A stretch of DNA of 64,000 nucleotides from Bacillus sp. BA3 (GTDB taxonomy: Bacteria; Bacillota; Bacilli; Bacillales; DSM-1321). The position numbers were made by a program, and so were the translations under genes. Below are positions 18,465 through 28,896 of this stretch, piece after piece. The notes under the pieces are model-generated. The model searched no databases. It was given only the letters and a program-made list of their open reading frames with translations, and had not been told where the DNA came from. How positions within the stretch are numbered: the first letter of the stretch is position 1; every line of letters starts with the position of its first letter. Where the stretch lies: NCBI GenBank assembly GCA_002835675.1, contig PIZR01000002.1:446426-510425 (forward strand), written 5' to 3'.

Positions 18465-18585
18465 ATTGTAAAATTATTCTAAAATTCCCTTGCATAAATT
18501 GTGTTAAGTAAAATATTATTATATAATAAATACTTATGTTTACTATATTTTGTTTTAATTTGTTTCATTTGAAAGGAGTGAAAAG

Positions 18586-19125
18586 ATGTTTTTATTACAC
18601 GCCCTCGATCAAACCATTAAAAAAGTGAAAGCACAAACAGCAAATATACTTACTTTAATGAATTTATCCCTTGGTGGATTTGCAATAATTGCCGTGATGC
18701 ACGGCCAATTGAATTTAAGCCTGCTTTTAATCTTCCTGGCTGCCCTTGCAGATCGCTTTGACGGTATGGTTGCACGGAAGTTCAACATTGAATCGGAATT
18801 GGGTAAGCAGCTTGATTCCATGTGTGACATCATATCTTTTGGCGTCGCACCAGCTCTATTATTATACCAAGGAATATTGATAGAATTTGGAGCACCGGGC
18901 ACACTCTTCACCGTTTTCTATATTGGCTGTGGTGCATTTCGTCTCGCCCGCTTCAATATAAGTGAAAGCAATGGATATTTTACAGGAGTGCCAATTACGG
19001 TTGCGGGCTGCATCGCCACTTTAAGTTATCTCGCCGTCCCGTATTTCCATCCGGTCTTTTTCTTATCCCTCATGATTATATTATCATTACTTATGGTCAG
19101 TCCATTTAAACTGAAGAAAGTTTAA
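18586..19125 (+). CDS. pssA: CDP-diacylglycerol-serine O-phosphatidyltransferase
   Basis: A 179-residue integral membrane protein with several hydrophobic segments. It carries the CDP-alcohol phosphatidyltransferase signature DG-x2-AR-x8-G-x3-D-x3-D (DGMVARKF ... GKQLDSMCD). It joins serine to CDP-diacylglycerol to make phosphatidylserine. The ATG at 18586 has an AAAGGAGTG site. It is paired head-to-head with psd, giving the whole phosphatidylethanolamine branch. Confidence 0.95.
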   Translation: MFLLHALDQTIKKVKAQTANILTLMNLSLGGFAIIAVMHGQLNLSLLLIFLAALADRFDGMVARKFNIESELGKQLDSMCDIISFGVAPALLLYQGILIEFGAPGTLFTVFYIGCGAFRLARFNISESNGYFTGVPITVAGCIATLSYLAVPYFHPVFFLSLMIILSLLMVSPFKLKKV

Positions 19126-19132
19126 ATAAGAA

Positions 19133-19168
19133 AGCGGATGTCCTAAACCGGACATCCGCCTTTTTTTG
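19133..19168. terminator. Terminator between pssA and the M3 peptidase
   Basis: GCGGATGTCC pairs with GGACATCCGC and is followed by seven T. It lies between convergent genes. Confidence 0.88.
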
Positions 19169-19192
19169 TTCATATTCAGCCTAAAACCCATC

Positions 19193-20983
19193 TTATGCTT
19201 TTCGGACTAATGGGTCGGTCAAACGCATGAATTCTTCAACATCCTCCATACAGGCATTGACCGCTTCTTCCCAAAAATCCCGGGTCTCCAAATCGACGCC
19301 TAAATGTTTCTCCGCCAGATCCTCGACCTTCATGGAACCTGTATCCTTTAATAGAGCGATATATTTTTCTTCGAATCCTGCAGGTTCTTTCAGGGCATTC
19401 GCGTATATGCCTAATGAGAATAAGTAACCGAATGTGTACGGAAAATTATAAAATGGTACACCTGTAATATAGAAATGGAGCTTTGAGGCCCAGAACGTTG
19501 GATTATAATCACTTAAAGCATCGCCATAAGCTTCTTTTTGTGCATCTACCATCAGTTCATTCAATCGTTCGGCACTGACATACCCTTGTTTCCTCTCGTC
19601 ATAAAACCTTGTCTCGAATAAGTAGCGGGCATGGATATTCATGAGTAATGCCACGGAACGCTGAATTTTATCTTCTAAAAGCACAAGCTTTTCTTCCTCA
19701 CTGGCCGCTTCCTTCACAGCCGCATCCGCTACGACCATTTCAGCAAAGGTAGAGGCTGTTTCAGCCACATTCATGGCATATGACCGATTCAATGGATGGA
19801 TATCCCTCATTGCATAAGAATGGAATGCATGTCCCAATTCATGAGCCAATGTCGATACATTGGATGGGGTGCCCGAATACGTCATGAAAATCCTTGACTG
19901 CTTATTTAATGGAAAGCCGGTGCAAAAACCTCCTGGTCTCTTACCTGGCCTGTCCTCCGCTTCAATCCAGCTGTCTTCAAAAGCTTTCTGGGTGAAGCTT
20001 GCTAATTGAGAACCGAACTTCGAGAATTGCTGTATGATGAAGTCTGCACCTTCTTGATAATCCATTACTTTGGACTGTGCCGTAACAGCAAGCGGTGCAT
20101 CCAAATCCGCCCAACTTAATTTATCCAGATCCAATAACTCCGCTTTCCTTTTTAAAAACCTCACAAGCGGCTCCTTATGATCGGCAATGACATTCCACAT
20201 GCTTTCGAGCGTTTCTTTTTTCATCCTCCCTATTTCAAGAGGCTCTTTCAAAATATCATCCCAGCCCCTTTTTTCATTCACACTGAGACGGAATCCAGCC
20301 AAGTGGTTCAGCGTCCGGGCAAAAAGGTCACTCTTTTCCTCCCAAGCCTGTTCCCACGCGGTAAATAATTCTTTCCTGGCCCCTTCATCAGGATCAGAAA
20401 ATTTATTCGCCGCTTGGCCTACAGAAAGCTTTTCACCCTTATATGGGATGGTCATTGAACCGACGATCGTATCATACATTTGGCTCCAACCTTCGAAACC
20501 GTCCATGGCCAATTGGGTGATTAATGATTCTTCCTTTACGGAAAGCTTTTCCTTTGCCTTTTCCCGGCGTTCATTCAATACGAATTTCAATTCATTCAAT
20601 GGTTCTTTTTCGAGGATTTTGTTAAAAACCGCATCATCAAGCTGTATCAACTTTTCATCCAGCCTGCTTAACACCATTTTTAGTGAAGCGACTATCTTCA
20701 TTTGTTTGATCCGCAGCTGGCCAGCCTTTTTATCCTGCGCATTTTGAGCTTCCAGGCATCCAATGAAGGCACTGGCCTGCGTGGATTTCATATTTGTATT
20801 TTTATAAAGATCAAATGCCTCGATTAAACTGATTTCATCATTGTCTTTTGGATTGATATTGCTTACAAGTCGGTCTAATTCTTTTACCTCTTCGTTAATT
20901 TCATCTAAAAAAATCAGGAACTCCTTAGAAGAGCTTCCTCCTCTAAAAAAAATATCCAAATCCCACGTCAAAGAATATCCCAT
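19193..20983 (-). CDS. M3 family oligoendopeptidase (PepF type)
   Basis: A 596-residue cytoplasmic metallopeptidase. The zinc motif HELGH is at residues 381-385 with a downstream Glu-containing helix. The N-terminal oligopeptidase F domain precedes the M3 domain. The fold encloses the active site, so it should digest short peptides rather than proteins. The ATG at 20981-20983 is chosen over an upstream frame start because AAGGGGG lies nine bases before it. It is a single gene between the pssA terminator and a divergent small membrane protein. More than one PepF-like clade exists in Bacillus, so no symbol is given. Confidence 0.92.
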   Translation of the reverse strand: MGYSLTWDLDIFFRGGSSSKEFLIFLDEINEEVKELDRLVSNINPKDNDEISLIEAFDLYKNTNMKSTQASAFIGCLEAQNAQDKKAGQLRIKQMKIVASLKMVLSRLDEKLIQLDDAVFNKILEKEPLNELKFVLNERREKAKEKLSVKEESLITQLAMDGFEGWSQMYDTIVGSMTIPYKGEKLSVGQAANKFSDPDEGARKELFTAWEQAWEEKSDLFARTLNHLAGFRLSVNEKRGWDDILKEPLEIGRMKKETLESMWNVIADHKEPLVRFLKRKAELLDLDKLSWADLDAPLAVTAQSKVMDYQEGADFIIQQFSKFGSQLASFTQKAFEDSWIEAEDRPGKRPGGFCTGFPLNKQSRIFMTYSGTPSNVSTLAHELGHAFHSYAMRDIHPLNRSYAMNVAETASTFAEMVVADAAVKEAASEEEKLVLLEDKIQRSVALLMNIHARYLFETRFYDERKQGYVSAERLNELMVDAQKEAYGDALSDYNPTFWASKLHFYITGVPFYNFPYTFGYLFSLGIYANALKEPAGFEEKYIALLKDTGSMKVEDLAEKHLGVDLETRDFWEEAVNACMEDVEEFMRLTDPLVRKA

Positions 20984-21145
20984 CCTGCATTGCCCCCTTT
21001 TTATCACTAATCCCATTATAGGGGTTAATTCAAATTTTTTCTAATTAAAAGGAATTTTCAGATATTTGTCAGAACATTTTTCTATATCCCAGATTAAAAG
21101 CATGTTATGATGAATATATTCTTAGGAAAGGGGTGGTTGATTCAT

Positions 21146-21448
21146 ATGAAATTCTTTATTCACATGTCTGCCATCATCCTGCTCCTTTGGACGCTGCCCA
21201 TACAGTTCCATCATCATGCACAGCAGCTGACCATTGAAGAACATACCGATGTTCACCATTGGGATAAGGCCGACAAGAAACAGCCTTTCGTGCCTTCCTT
21301 CAATTCCTGGCAGTCACTTATCATTGTTCTAATTTTCGAATTTTCCATTTTGAGTTTTCTTTATTTTCACTCAAATTTACGCCTGCGGTATCTCAGCCCA
21401 GTTTTTTTTCAGGCGAATTACGTAGCCCTACGCTCTGACATTTTATAA
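21146..21448 (+). CDS. Small two-segment membrane protein, unknown function
   Basis: A 100-residue protein that I do not recognise. It has an N-terminal hydrophobic segment (about residues 3-17), a His-rich stretch (FHHHAQQ and DVHHWD), and a second hydrophobic segment at about residues 55-75, then a basic tail. The ATG at 21146 has an AGGAAAGGGG site. A 38-residue membrane protein gene follows 26 bases later, and a strong terminator closes the pair, so the two are probably one transcript. The His cluster could bind metal, but nothing else supports this. Confidence 0.6.
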   Translation: MKFFIHMSAIILLLWTLPIQFHHHAQQLTIEEHTDVHHWDKADKKQPFVPSFNSWQSLIIVLIFEFSILSFLYFHSNLRLRYLSPVFFQANYVALRSDIL

Positions 21449-21474
21449 AAAAATAAAATGGAGGAGTGATTCAT

Positions 21475-21591
21475 ATGTGGTTCCGACTAATTATGATAGG
21501 GGTCTTTTCTTTAACCGCTTCACGTCTGTTCCTTTTTCAGGGAATCGAGATTTATCATGCATTTACGGATTTGATCCGAAATAAATATTAA
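21475..21591 (+). CDS. Small membrane protein, 38 residues
   Basis: An ATG at 21475 follows a strong GGAGGAGTGAT site and opens a 38-residue frame (MWFRLIMIGVFSLTAS... to NKY) with one hydrophobic helix. It is followed within ten bases by a terminator. Its placement between the 100-residue membrane protein and the terminator suggests a two-gene unit. Function unknown. Confidence 0.6.
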   Translation: MWFRLIMIGVFSLTASRLFLFQGIEIYHAFTDLIRNKY

Positions 21592-21596
21592 AAAGA

Positions 21597-21630
21597 AGAG
21601 TGCGGGGAAATTTTCCCCGCACTCTCTTTG
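21597..21630. terminator. Terminator between the small membrane genes and sigK
   Basis: GAGTGCGGGGAAA pairs with TTTCCCCGCACTC. It lies between convergent units and has A/T flanks on both sides. Confidence 0.88.
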
Positions 21631-21642
21631 ACTTTATCATTC

Positions 21643-22365
21643 CTATCCTTTAGCTTTCTTTTCCTTCTCTTTTTCTGCTCTGTAAAATTCGTGGAACATC
21701 TTCATCAAGGCACGTTTTTCGATCCTTGATACATAACTGCGGGAAATGCCAAGCTCCTTAGCGATTTCCCTCTGGGTTTTTTCCTTTTTCAAATCCAGTC
21801 CGAACCTGCCTACAATGACTTCCTTTTCGCGTTCATCCAAAATATCAATATACTTTTTCACTTTTTCAATTTCCATATTGAGCTGAATCGTATCGATGAC
21901 ATCTTCCGATTCCGATTTCAGTACATCGATTAAACTGATTTCATTTCCTTCTTTATCCTGACCGATCGGATCATGCAGGGAAATATCTTTCTTCGTTTTC
22001 TTTGTCGCTCGTAAATGCATCAGGATTTCATTCTCAATGCATCGCGCCGCATATGTGGCCAGCTTCGTACCCTTCCCATCCGAATAACTCTCAATGGCCT
22101 TTATCAAACCAATTGTCCCAATCGAAATCAAATCCTCTGTATCTTCGCCCGTATTCTCGAATTTCTTGACGATATGGGCAACAAGCCTGAGATTATGCTC
22201 GATCAGGATGTTACGGGCATCACCATCACCCTCACTCATAAGCTTCAGATATTTCTTTTCATCCTGAGATGACAGAGGCTGGGGAAAAGCGTTGTTTTTC
22301 ACATAGGAAACGAATAAGTAAAATTCTTTGATAATATAACCGACAACTGTAAGTATTCCGGGCAT
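21643..22365 (-). CDS. sigK: RNA polymerase sigma-K factor (late mother cell)
   Basis: A 240-residue sigma-70 family factor. The hydrophobic pro-sequence of about 20 residues before [10 protein letters not shown] is present. It is removed by SpoIVFB in species where this has been studied. Region 2 ([23 protein letters not shown]) and region 4 ([23 protein letters not shown]) are complete. The ATG at 22363-22365 is preferred to the one nine bases upstream, which lies within the GGGGGATG ribosome site. The gene is uninterrupted: no skin-like element splits it as in B. subtilis 168. Confidence 0.97.
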   Translation of the reverse strand: MPGILTVVGYIIKEFYLFVSYVKNNAFPQPLSSQDEKKYLKLMSEGDGDARNILIEHNLRLVAHIVKKFENTGEDTEDLISIGTIGLIKAIESYSDGKGTKLATYAARCIENEILMHLRATKKTKKDISLHDPIGQDKEGNEISLIDVLKSESEDVIDTIQLNMEIEKVKKYIDILDEREKEVIVGRFGLDLKKEKTQREIAKELGISRSYVSRIEKRALMKMFHEFYRAEKEKEKKAKG

Positions 22366-22554
22366 TGGTTTCATCCCCCGTTTCTTTGGTTTCCCTATTC
22401 ATACCTATGCAGCAGTGGGCTTGTTCGTGTCTGTCCCACTAAAAGAAATCAGGAAAGTGTTAAATGTTCAAACCAGCCTGGAGGAATTCCCAAGCGAACG
22501 AAGGCAATTGTTCATATAATGATAGGGAATTTTTTAGGGAAAGGGGGTTTTACG

Positions 22555-22743
22555 ATGGGATATAACTATGGACCATACGGATGCAGCTATGGTTATCCGG
22601 CTCCTGCGCCTTGCTATGCAGGGTCCGGTTACGGCTTTGGTTATGGCCTGTTTATTGTCCTCTTGATTTTATTGCTCATTTTCGGGTTTTGGTGGTTGCC
22701 GGGATGTGGATTTGGTTATGGAGGATCAGGTCCGTGCTGCTGA
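22555..22743 (+). CDS. YjcZ-like small sporulation/membrane protein
   Basis: A 62-residue protein. A Gly/Tyr/Pro-rich N-terminal half is followed by one hydrophobic helix (FIVLLILLLIFGFWW) and a Gly/Cys-rich end. The GYGFGYG-FIVLLILL pattern is that of the YjcZ family, small proteins often made during sporulation. The ATG at 22555 has an AAAGGGGG site. It is close to, and divergent from, sigK. The family call rests on composition. Confidence 0.7.
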   Translation: MGYNYGPYGCSYGYPAPAPCYAGSGYGFGYGLFIVLLILLLIFGFWWLPGCGFGYGGSGPCC

Positions 22744-22756
22744 TTCAGGCAAAGAA

Positions 22757-22785
22757 AAAAACTCGGCCCGAGTGCCGAGTTTCCC
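22757..22785. terminator. Terminator after the YjcZ-like gene
   Basis: AAACTCGGC pairs with GCCGAGTTT. A-rich on one side and T-rich on the other, so it can serve the plus-strand gene and a possible minus-strand ORF. Confidence 0.8.
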
Positions 22786-22796
22786 CTTTTACATAT

Positions 22797-22931
22797 TCAT
22801 TTCACTACGCTTGTAGCGTCATAACAACATAACTTCAATTTTATCCCTTGGCTTCTTCCCCTGTACATATATAAACCATGGCGATGCACCGGCAAATCCG
22901 TTAGCCGGTATCCTTCTCCTGCCAATAGCAA
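22797..22931 (-). CDS. Possible small protein, 44 residues
   Basis: A TTG at 22929-22931 lies six bases after a good AAAGGAGA site and opens a 44-residue frame (MLLAGEGYRLTDLPVHRHG... to SVVK). It ends a few bases before the shared terminator at 22757-22785. It resembles no family known to me. The ribosome site and terminator support it; its small size is against. A second start (ATG behind GGTGGAGGTTAAT at about 22960) gives only 21 residues in another frame. Confidence 0.33.
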   Translation of the reverse strand: MLLAGEGYRLTDLPVHRHGLYMYRGRSQGIKLKLCCYDATSVVK

Positions 22932-23026
22932 CGCTTCTCTCCTTTTACGTATAACAAGTTCAACATATTAACCTCCACCTTTCTTAATTTTTTATGAACG
23001 GAATACCAACCTCGTATATTTATTTT

Positions 23027-23167
23027 TTAGAAAAAAGGACGATGCTTCATCGCTTTATCTAGATGTTCTTCCCGAATCTTGTGGATTCTCTCCTGCTGCA
23101 AACATTCCTCGGCAGTCATTTTTTTCATTTTAATCGTGATTGTGAAAAAAAGCATATTCAGTGTCAT
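23027..23167 (-). CDS. yrzI: YrzI family small protein
   Basis: A 46-residue protein beginning MTLNMLFFTITIKMKKMTAE, a short hydrophobic start followed by a charged helical tail. This is the pattern of the YrzI family found beside yrhC in Bacillus. The ATG at 23165-23167 follows a perfect AAAGGAGGTGATATT site. The longer open frame upstream runs through two terminator hairpins and is rejected. Function unknown. Confidence 0.8.
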   Translation of the reverse strand: MTLNMLFFTITIKMKKMTAEECLQQERIHKIREEHLDKAMKHRPFF

Positions 23168-23206
23168 AATATCACCTCCTTTAAAGGGGCGGCCCAACAA
23201 AAAGGC

Positions 23207-23246
23207 ATAAAAAGGCCGCAGAAAGTTACGTCCTCCTGCGGGTTCT
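23207..23246 (-). terminator. Hairpin with T tract just upstream of yrzI
   Basis: CCCGCAG pairs with CTGCGGC and is followed on the minus strand by CTTTTTATG. It lies in the yrzI leader, 40 bases before its start, and is related in sequence to the next hairpin upstream. It could attenuate transcription into yrzI. Confidence 0.6.
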
Positions 23247-23255
23247 TTTTGAAAA

Positions 23256-23295
23256 TATAAAAAGGCCGCAGGATAAAACACTTCTCCCTGCGGCC
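23256..23295 (-). terminator. Terminator after the 33-residue ORF
   Basis: GGCCGCAGG pairs perfectly with CCTGCGGCC and a TTTTTATATTTT tract follows on the minus strand. With the hairpin at 23207-23246 it forms a tandem pair of similar sequence. Confidence 0.82.
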
Positions 23296-23329
23296 GCTAT
23301 GTCTGAATGATTAATAAAGCCAAATTGCT

Positions 23330-23431
23330 TTAGAAATATTCCGCTTGGCACAGGTCGAATGTTATTTGATTGTCATTTGAAACGGACCGGCTGATTGCGA
23401 TTGCGACGACTCCATGTAGATACAATGTCAT
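23330..23431 (-). CDS. Possible 33-residue hydrophobic protein
   Basis: The ATG at 23429-23431 sits behind a strong CAAAGGAGGTCGAAGAA site and opens a 33-residue frame (MTLYLHGVVAIAIS... to AEYF) that ends 35 bases before a strong terminator. It shares the MTL start and hydrophobic opening with YrzI and may be a distant relative or a leader peptide. Translation signals and terminator placement favour a real gene. Confidence 0.5.
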   Translation of the reverse strand: MTLYLHGVVAIAISRSVSNDNQITFDLCQAEYF

Positions 23432-23613
23432 TTTCTTCGACCTCCTTTGGAATATTTTTTATTACTTGGTAAGTATATCCACAAATTCGATATTTGTAAA
23501 CGGCTTTTGCCCATTTATTTGAAAATTTCGATCTTTTCACCCATTTTCAAGGGCTATTATTACCTAAATGGCACGAAGTATGATATATCCGCCCTATTGG
23601 AAACAACACTAGA

Positions 23614-23651
23614 AAAAAAAACCTGATCCTTTAAAAGATCAGGTTTTTTTA
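23614..23651. terminator. Terminator hairpin downstream of yrhC region
   Basis: AAAACCTGATC pairs with GATCAGGTTTT between an A run and a T run. Confidence 0.8.
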
Positions 23652-23668
23652 TGAGGGTTTGTAACGTC

Positions 23669-23765
23669 GATTTCCGCGGGCGGTCCGGGAGCCTCCCCGC
23701 CGGAGTCTCGCACAACCGCTCCAATCAACTTTGTTTTGAAATTTAGATAAAACCCTTTTGTCTAA
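23669..23765. repeat. Shortened copy of the GC-rich interspersed repeat
   Basis: It has the same TTTCCGCGGGCGGTCCGGGA start and GAGTCTCGCAC...CCAATCAACTTTG end as the three copies at 36.7-37.6 kb, but the central block is missing. A TTTAGATAAAACCC ... TCTAAA inverted pair follows, as at the other copies. No gene is seen from 23432 to 23779. Confidence 0.75.
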
Positions 23766-23779
23766 ACTAAGGTTTGCTT

Positions 23780-24046
23780 TTATTGTTTTAAAGAGTCCTG
23801 GTCATCCATTTCGGCCAAGATCTTTTTATATTTTTTGGATAATGAGAAAAATACTATGGATATGCCCAGGAACGTTATTGTCGCTCCCATATAGACATAT
23901 GTGTCAATGATCGCTTTGTCGCCAGAGGGAAGGATGGTTCCTAAATAGAAGAACGAACCCACACATAACAAAGTGATCGCAAATTGTTTAAAATCGACCA
24001 TTTTCGAACGCAGCATTGCCGCCGTTTGTATTTTGCGGTTTCTCAT
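23780..24046 (-). CDS. yrhC: YrhC family membrane protein
   Basis: An 88-residue protein with two hydrophobic segments (about residues 20-40 and 50-68), matching YrhC. It lies downstream of mccB as the last gene of the sulfur recycling operon in Bacillus. The ATG at 24044-24046 has an AAGGTGG site. Its function is not known. The 113-base gap from mccB shows no terminator that I can see. Confidence 0.82.
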   Translation of the reverse strand: MRNRKIQTAAMLRSKMVDFKQFAITLLCVGSFFYLGTILPSGDKAIIDTYVYMGATITFLGISIVFFSLSKKYKKILAEMDDQDSLKQ

Positions 24047-24159
24047 GCCATTCCACCTTCTTTCAAGCTAATAAGATATCGATATCTCATTCTACCATAT
24101 TTATTCCAAATTCCAGGGTGTAAATAATGGCAGTAAGCTTGGAAGCGTTCGCTCTCCGA

Positions 24160-26221
<2,062 letters not shown>

Positions 26222-26279
26222 ATTCGGACATCCTTTCATAGTTATCCTACCAATTTAATAAGGATTATGCAATAAAGAA

Positions 26280-26307
26280 TGATCAGCGGAAAGGCTTCCG
26301 CTGATCA
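26280..26307 (-). terminator. Perfect hairpin between mtnN and mccA
   Basis: GATCAGCGGAA pairs with TTCCGCTGATC around a four-base loop. Only a weak T tract (ATTCTTTATT) follows, so it may be a partial terminator or an mRNA processing or stability element within the operon. Confidence 0.65.
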
Positions 26308-26315
26308 CTTACCAT

Positions 26316-27011
26316 TCATTTCATTTTTTCGACCATTTTCAAAATCAGTGCCGCTGAATGAAGAGCCGCAGTTTCCAGGAATTTATCAAAGGAAATATTG
26401 GACTCCTTACCTGCGATATCCGAAAGGGAACGAATGATGACAAACGGTGTTTTGAATTGGAAGGCTACCTGTGCAATGGCTGCCGCTTCCATTTCCACCG
26501 CGTATAAATCAGAGAATTTCCCTCTGACGAATTCAACCCTGACAGGATCATTCATGAAAGAATCCCCCGTAACGATCAACCCTTTCGCCACTTGAATATC
26601 CTCGATTTCTTTTGCTGCTTCTTCTGCGATTGCGAGAAGCTTTTCATCCGGGATGAAAGCTGCCGGAAGCTGAGGGACTTGACCGTACTCATATCCAAAA
26701 ATCGTCACATCTACATCATGGTGGCGAACTTCCGTGGATATGACCACATCCCCTACATTAAGTGCTGGATGATATCCGCCGGCAGAGCCAGTATTGATGA
26801 CTGCATCCGGTTTGAATTTTTCTAACAGGATCGTTGTTGACATTGCCGCATTCACTTTACCGATTCCCGATTTAAGCAAAATGACCTCGACACCATTCAG
26901 TGTTCCTGTATTGAACTCGGAACCGGCAATGGTCACCCGCTCCAAACCTTCCAATTTATCACGTAAAATCGTAACTTCTTCTTCCATTGCTCCGATTATG
27001 GCTACCTTCAT
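26316..27011 (-). CDS. mtnN: 5'-methylthioadenosine/S-adenosylhomocysteine nucleosidase
   Basis: A 231-residue nucleosidase. The [13 protein letters not shown] start, the [10 protein letters not shown] segment and the [11 protein letters not shown] motif are typical. It removes adenine from methylthioadenosine and S-adenosylhomocysteine, feeding methionine salvage and homocysteine recycling. The ATG at 27009-27011 is preferred over an in-frame start further upstream that overlaps yrrT. It lies between yrrT and mccA, in the order that hands homocysteine to MccA/MccB. Confidence 0.96.
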   Translation of the reverse strand: MKVAIIGAMEEEVTILRDKLEGLERVTIAGSEFNTGTLNGVEVILLKSGIGKVNAAMSTTILLEKFKPDAVINTGSAGGYHPALNVGDVVISTEVRHHDVDVTIFGYEYGQVPQLPAAFIPDEKLLAIAEEAAKEIEDIQVAKGLIVTGDSFMNDPVRVEFVRGKFSDLYAVEMEAAAIAQVAFQFKTPFVIIRSLSDIAGKESNISFDKFLETAALHSAALILKMVEKMK

Positions 27012-27027
27012 TAGTAAAAACCTCTTC

Positions 27028-27666
27028 CTATAATTTTTCCGCCTCCATAATCCAGACAAATTGATTGCAGCGCTCGAAGTTCACCTTGTAACCATTTGCT
27101 TCAAGTGCTTTTTCCAAAAAAGGAATCGTAGTATAATATTCCGTTTGCAAATCGTTCGCCAAATTATGAAAGCCTGCCTGCCTTGCATCTTGAATCGCCC
27201 GTTCATGAGCTTCCCTTGATTGATACATCGTATCCGCAAACACTATTTTACCACCAGTATTCAGTAACTTTCCATAGTTGGCTATCGCTTTTTCTTTTTC
27301 TTCATCGGTTAAATGATGAAACGCATACGTGCTCACAATCGAATCGACCTGTTCCGGATTCGGAAAATCGATAAAATCCCCATCTGCAATTTCTGTTTTT
27401 CCACGCAGCTTGCTTACCGCTATTTCCCTCATCGCAGGTGAGGGTTCAATTCCCGATACCTTTAGGCCTTTCCTCAAAAGCCTTTCCGTCAAATTCCCGG
27501 TACCTACGCCGAACTCCAGCACATGACCATGAGCCCGGTCCGTGACGCTATCCAATATCCTATCATAATGTTTAAAAACCTCTTGATACTCAATATCGTG
27601 TCCACTAACCGTATCATCATACGATTTCGACCATTCTTCAAATAAATCGATAAATTCTCTGCCCAT
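27028..27666 (-). CDS. yrrT: SAM-dependent methyltransferase YrrT
   Basis: A 212-residue class I methyltransferase with the [12 protein letters not shown] motif at about residues 47-58 and SGIEPSPAM following. It is the first gene of the yrrT-mtnN-mccA-mccB-yrhC operon. Its substrate is unknown; a role in S-adenosylmethionine turnover is inferred from the operon. The promoter region (27667-27825) is shared with divergent yrzA. Confidence 0.93.
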   Translation of the reverse strand: MGREFIDLFEEWSKSYDDTVSGHDIEYQEVFKHYDRILDSVTDRAHGHVLEFGVGTGNLTERLLRKGLKVSGIEPSPAMREIAVSKLRGKTEIADGDFIDFPNPEQVDSIVSTYAFHHLTDEEKEKAIANYGKLLNTGGKIVFADTMYQSREAHERAIQDARQAGFHNLANDLQTEYYTTIPFLEKALEANGYKVNFERCNQFVWIMEAEKL

Positions 27667-27825
27667 TTTTAATCACCTTTTTATGATAAGATAATAAAAC
27701 CTATAAGCATAATATGAAATAAACACAGAAACAGTTCTTGTTTTTTAGGCAAATCCATCATTCGGTTCAGATTCGGAGAAAATGGTGTTAAACTAACAGT
27801 ATCTAAATGTTGGAGGGGAACAGTC

Positions 27826-28038
27826 ATGAGTTTTCAACTTGACTTAAACTTATTCGAAGATAAAATAGAATTTTTCGAAGCAGAAAGCATCAAGAATCTT
27901 GAAGAAAAAATCCAATCACAAATTGAAATCAATAAAGCGATCATGCTTCAGGTGGAATCCGTATCACACCAAATGTATGTAAGTGAGGAAGGCAGACGTT
28001 TTTATAGTGCTGTCGTCCACTTTAAAGCAAAAAAATGA
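27826..28038 (+). CDS. yrzA: YrzA family protein (DUF2536)
   Basis: A 70-residue cytoplasmic protein matching the YrzA/DUF2536 family, with MSFQLDLNLFEDKIEFFEA at its start. The ATG at 27826 follows TTGGAGGGGAACAGTC. It is a single-gene unit divergent from yrrT and ending in a strong terminator. Function unknown. Confidence 0.85.
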   Translation: MSFQLDLNLFEDKIEFFEAESIKNLEEKIQSQIEINKAIMLQVESVSHQMYVSEEGRRFYSAVVHFKAKK

Positions 28039-28045
28039 TCACGAT

Positions 28046-28084
28046 GAAAAACCCCCGAAAGCGGAATTCCTTTCGGGGGTTTTA
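28046..28084. terminator. Terminator between yrzA and yrrS
   Basis: ACCCCCGAAAG pairs with CTTTCGGGGGT, with A/T flanks on both sides. It can serve both convergent genes. Confidence 0.92.
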
Positions 28085-28101
28085 TGTTTATGATTTGAAC
28101 A

Positions 28102-28809
28102 TTACCTTTTATCGTTTGTCTTCAGTTCTTCGACTTTTACAGGTTTCCAACCTGATCCGTCCACCCATTCAATATAAACACGGAAGGTTTTAGGATTATC
28201 TCCTTCAGAAACGGTTCCGATTGCGGTGTTTGACGAACCGCCGTTTTGCAGCCACCATAGCTTCATGCTGCCTTCATCGATTCCAGCTCCGCTTGCTATG
28301 GCTTTACTCATTTCATTCCAATCGACCGAGCCCTTATCGAAGCTTGTAGTGTGCTCCCCGGATTGCTCAGTTCCTACTGGTTTCCAGCCTTCACTCTTAT
28401 AAGTGGCCGCAACATTGCCATCACCGCTGCCTTCCACTTCCACAAGGTCGGCATCCCCTGCTTTTTCTGGATCTGCACCATCTTCTACGTTCTCTTCTGA
28501 ATCTTCCTCTGTTGCTTTACTATCTTCTTCTGCATCTTCCTCTGTTGTTGCTTCACTATCTCCTACTGCGTCTTCCTTCTCTGAATCCGTTTCTTCCTTT
28601 TTGCCAGCAGGCTTGTCCGCTACCTTCCCTGAATCTGTATCGGCGATTTGCTTTGGTTCAGTCGTGGCTTTTTTTGTTTCGGTGCCATCGTCACTTAAGA
28701 AAATCGTGACTGCGACAATGACGATTAAAATGGAAACGATGGTGATAGCAATATTATATATTTTATTTACTTTTCTTTTTTGATCTCTCTGATTAAAACG
28801 TGAGCCCAA
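28102..28809 (-). CDS. yrrS: YrrS family membrane protein (DUF1510)
   Basis: A 235-residue protein with a basic N-terminus, one membrane helix (about residues 19-40), a long acidic Glu/Asp/Ala/Thr/Ser-rich linker to about residue 130 and a C-terminal DUF1510 domain with the SGWKPVKVEEL ending. It follows pbpI, as in B. subtilis. The linker suggests that the C-terminal domain is held outside the membrane near the cell wall. A role with PbpI in sporulation wall synthesis is inferred. Confidence 0.9.
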   Translation of the reverse strand: MGSRFNQRDQKRKVNKIYNIAITIVSILIVIVAVTIFLSDDGTETKKATTEPKQIADTDSGKVADKPAGKKEETDSEKEDAVGDSEATTEEDAEEDSKATEEDSEENVEDGADPEKAGDADLVEVEGSGDGNVAATYKSEGWKPVGTEQSGEHTTSFDKGSVDWNEMSKAIASGAGIDEGSMKLWWLQNGGSSNTAIGTVSEGDNPKTFRVYIEWVDGSGWKPVKVEELKTNDKR

Positions 28810-28896
28810 GGTCCATTCCTCCCTTACCTTTTCTTACTGCCTCATTTTAACATGATTTAGCTAGAGATAGAAGGGAAGGGTTTCCTACACTTTTCG

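Noticed and set aside
23168..23281. N-terminal extension of yrzI up to 23281
   Set aside because: It would be read through two terminator hairpins, and a perfect ribosome site lies before the internal ATG.
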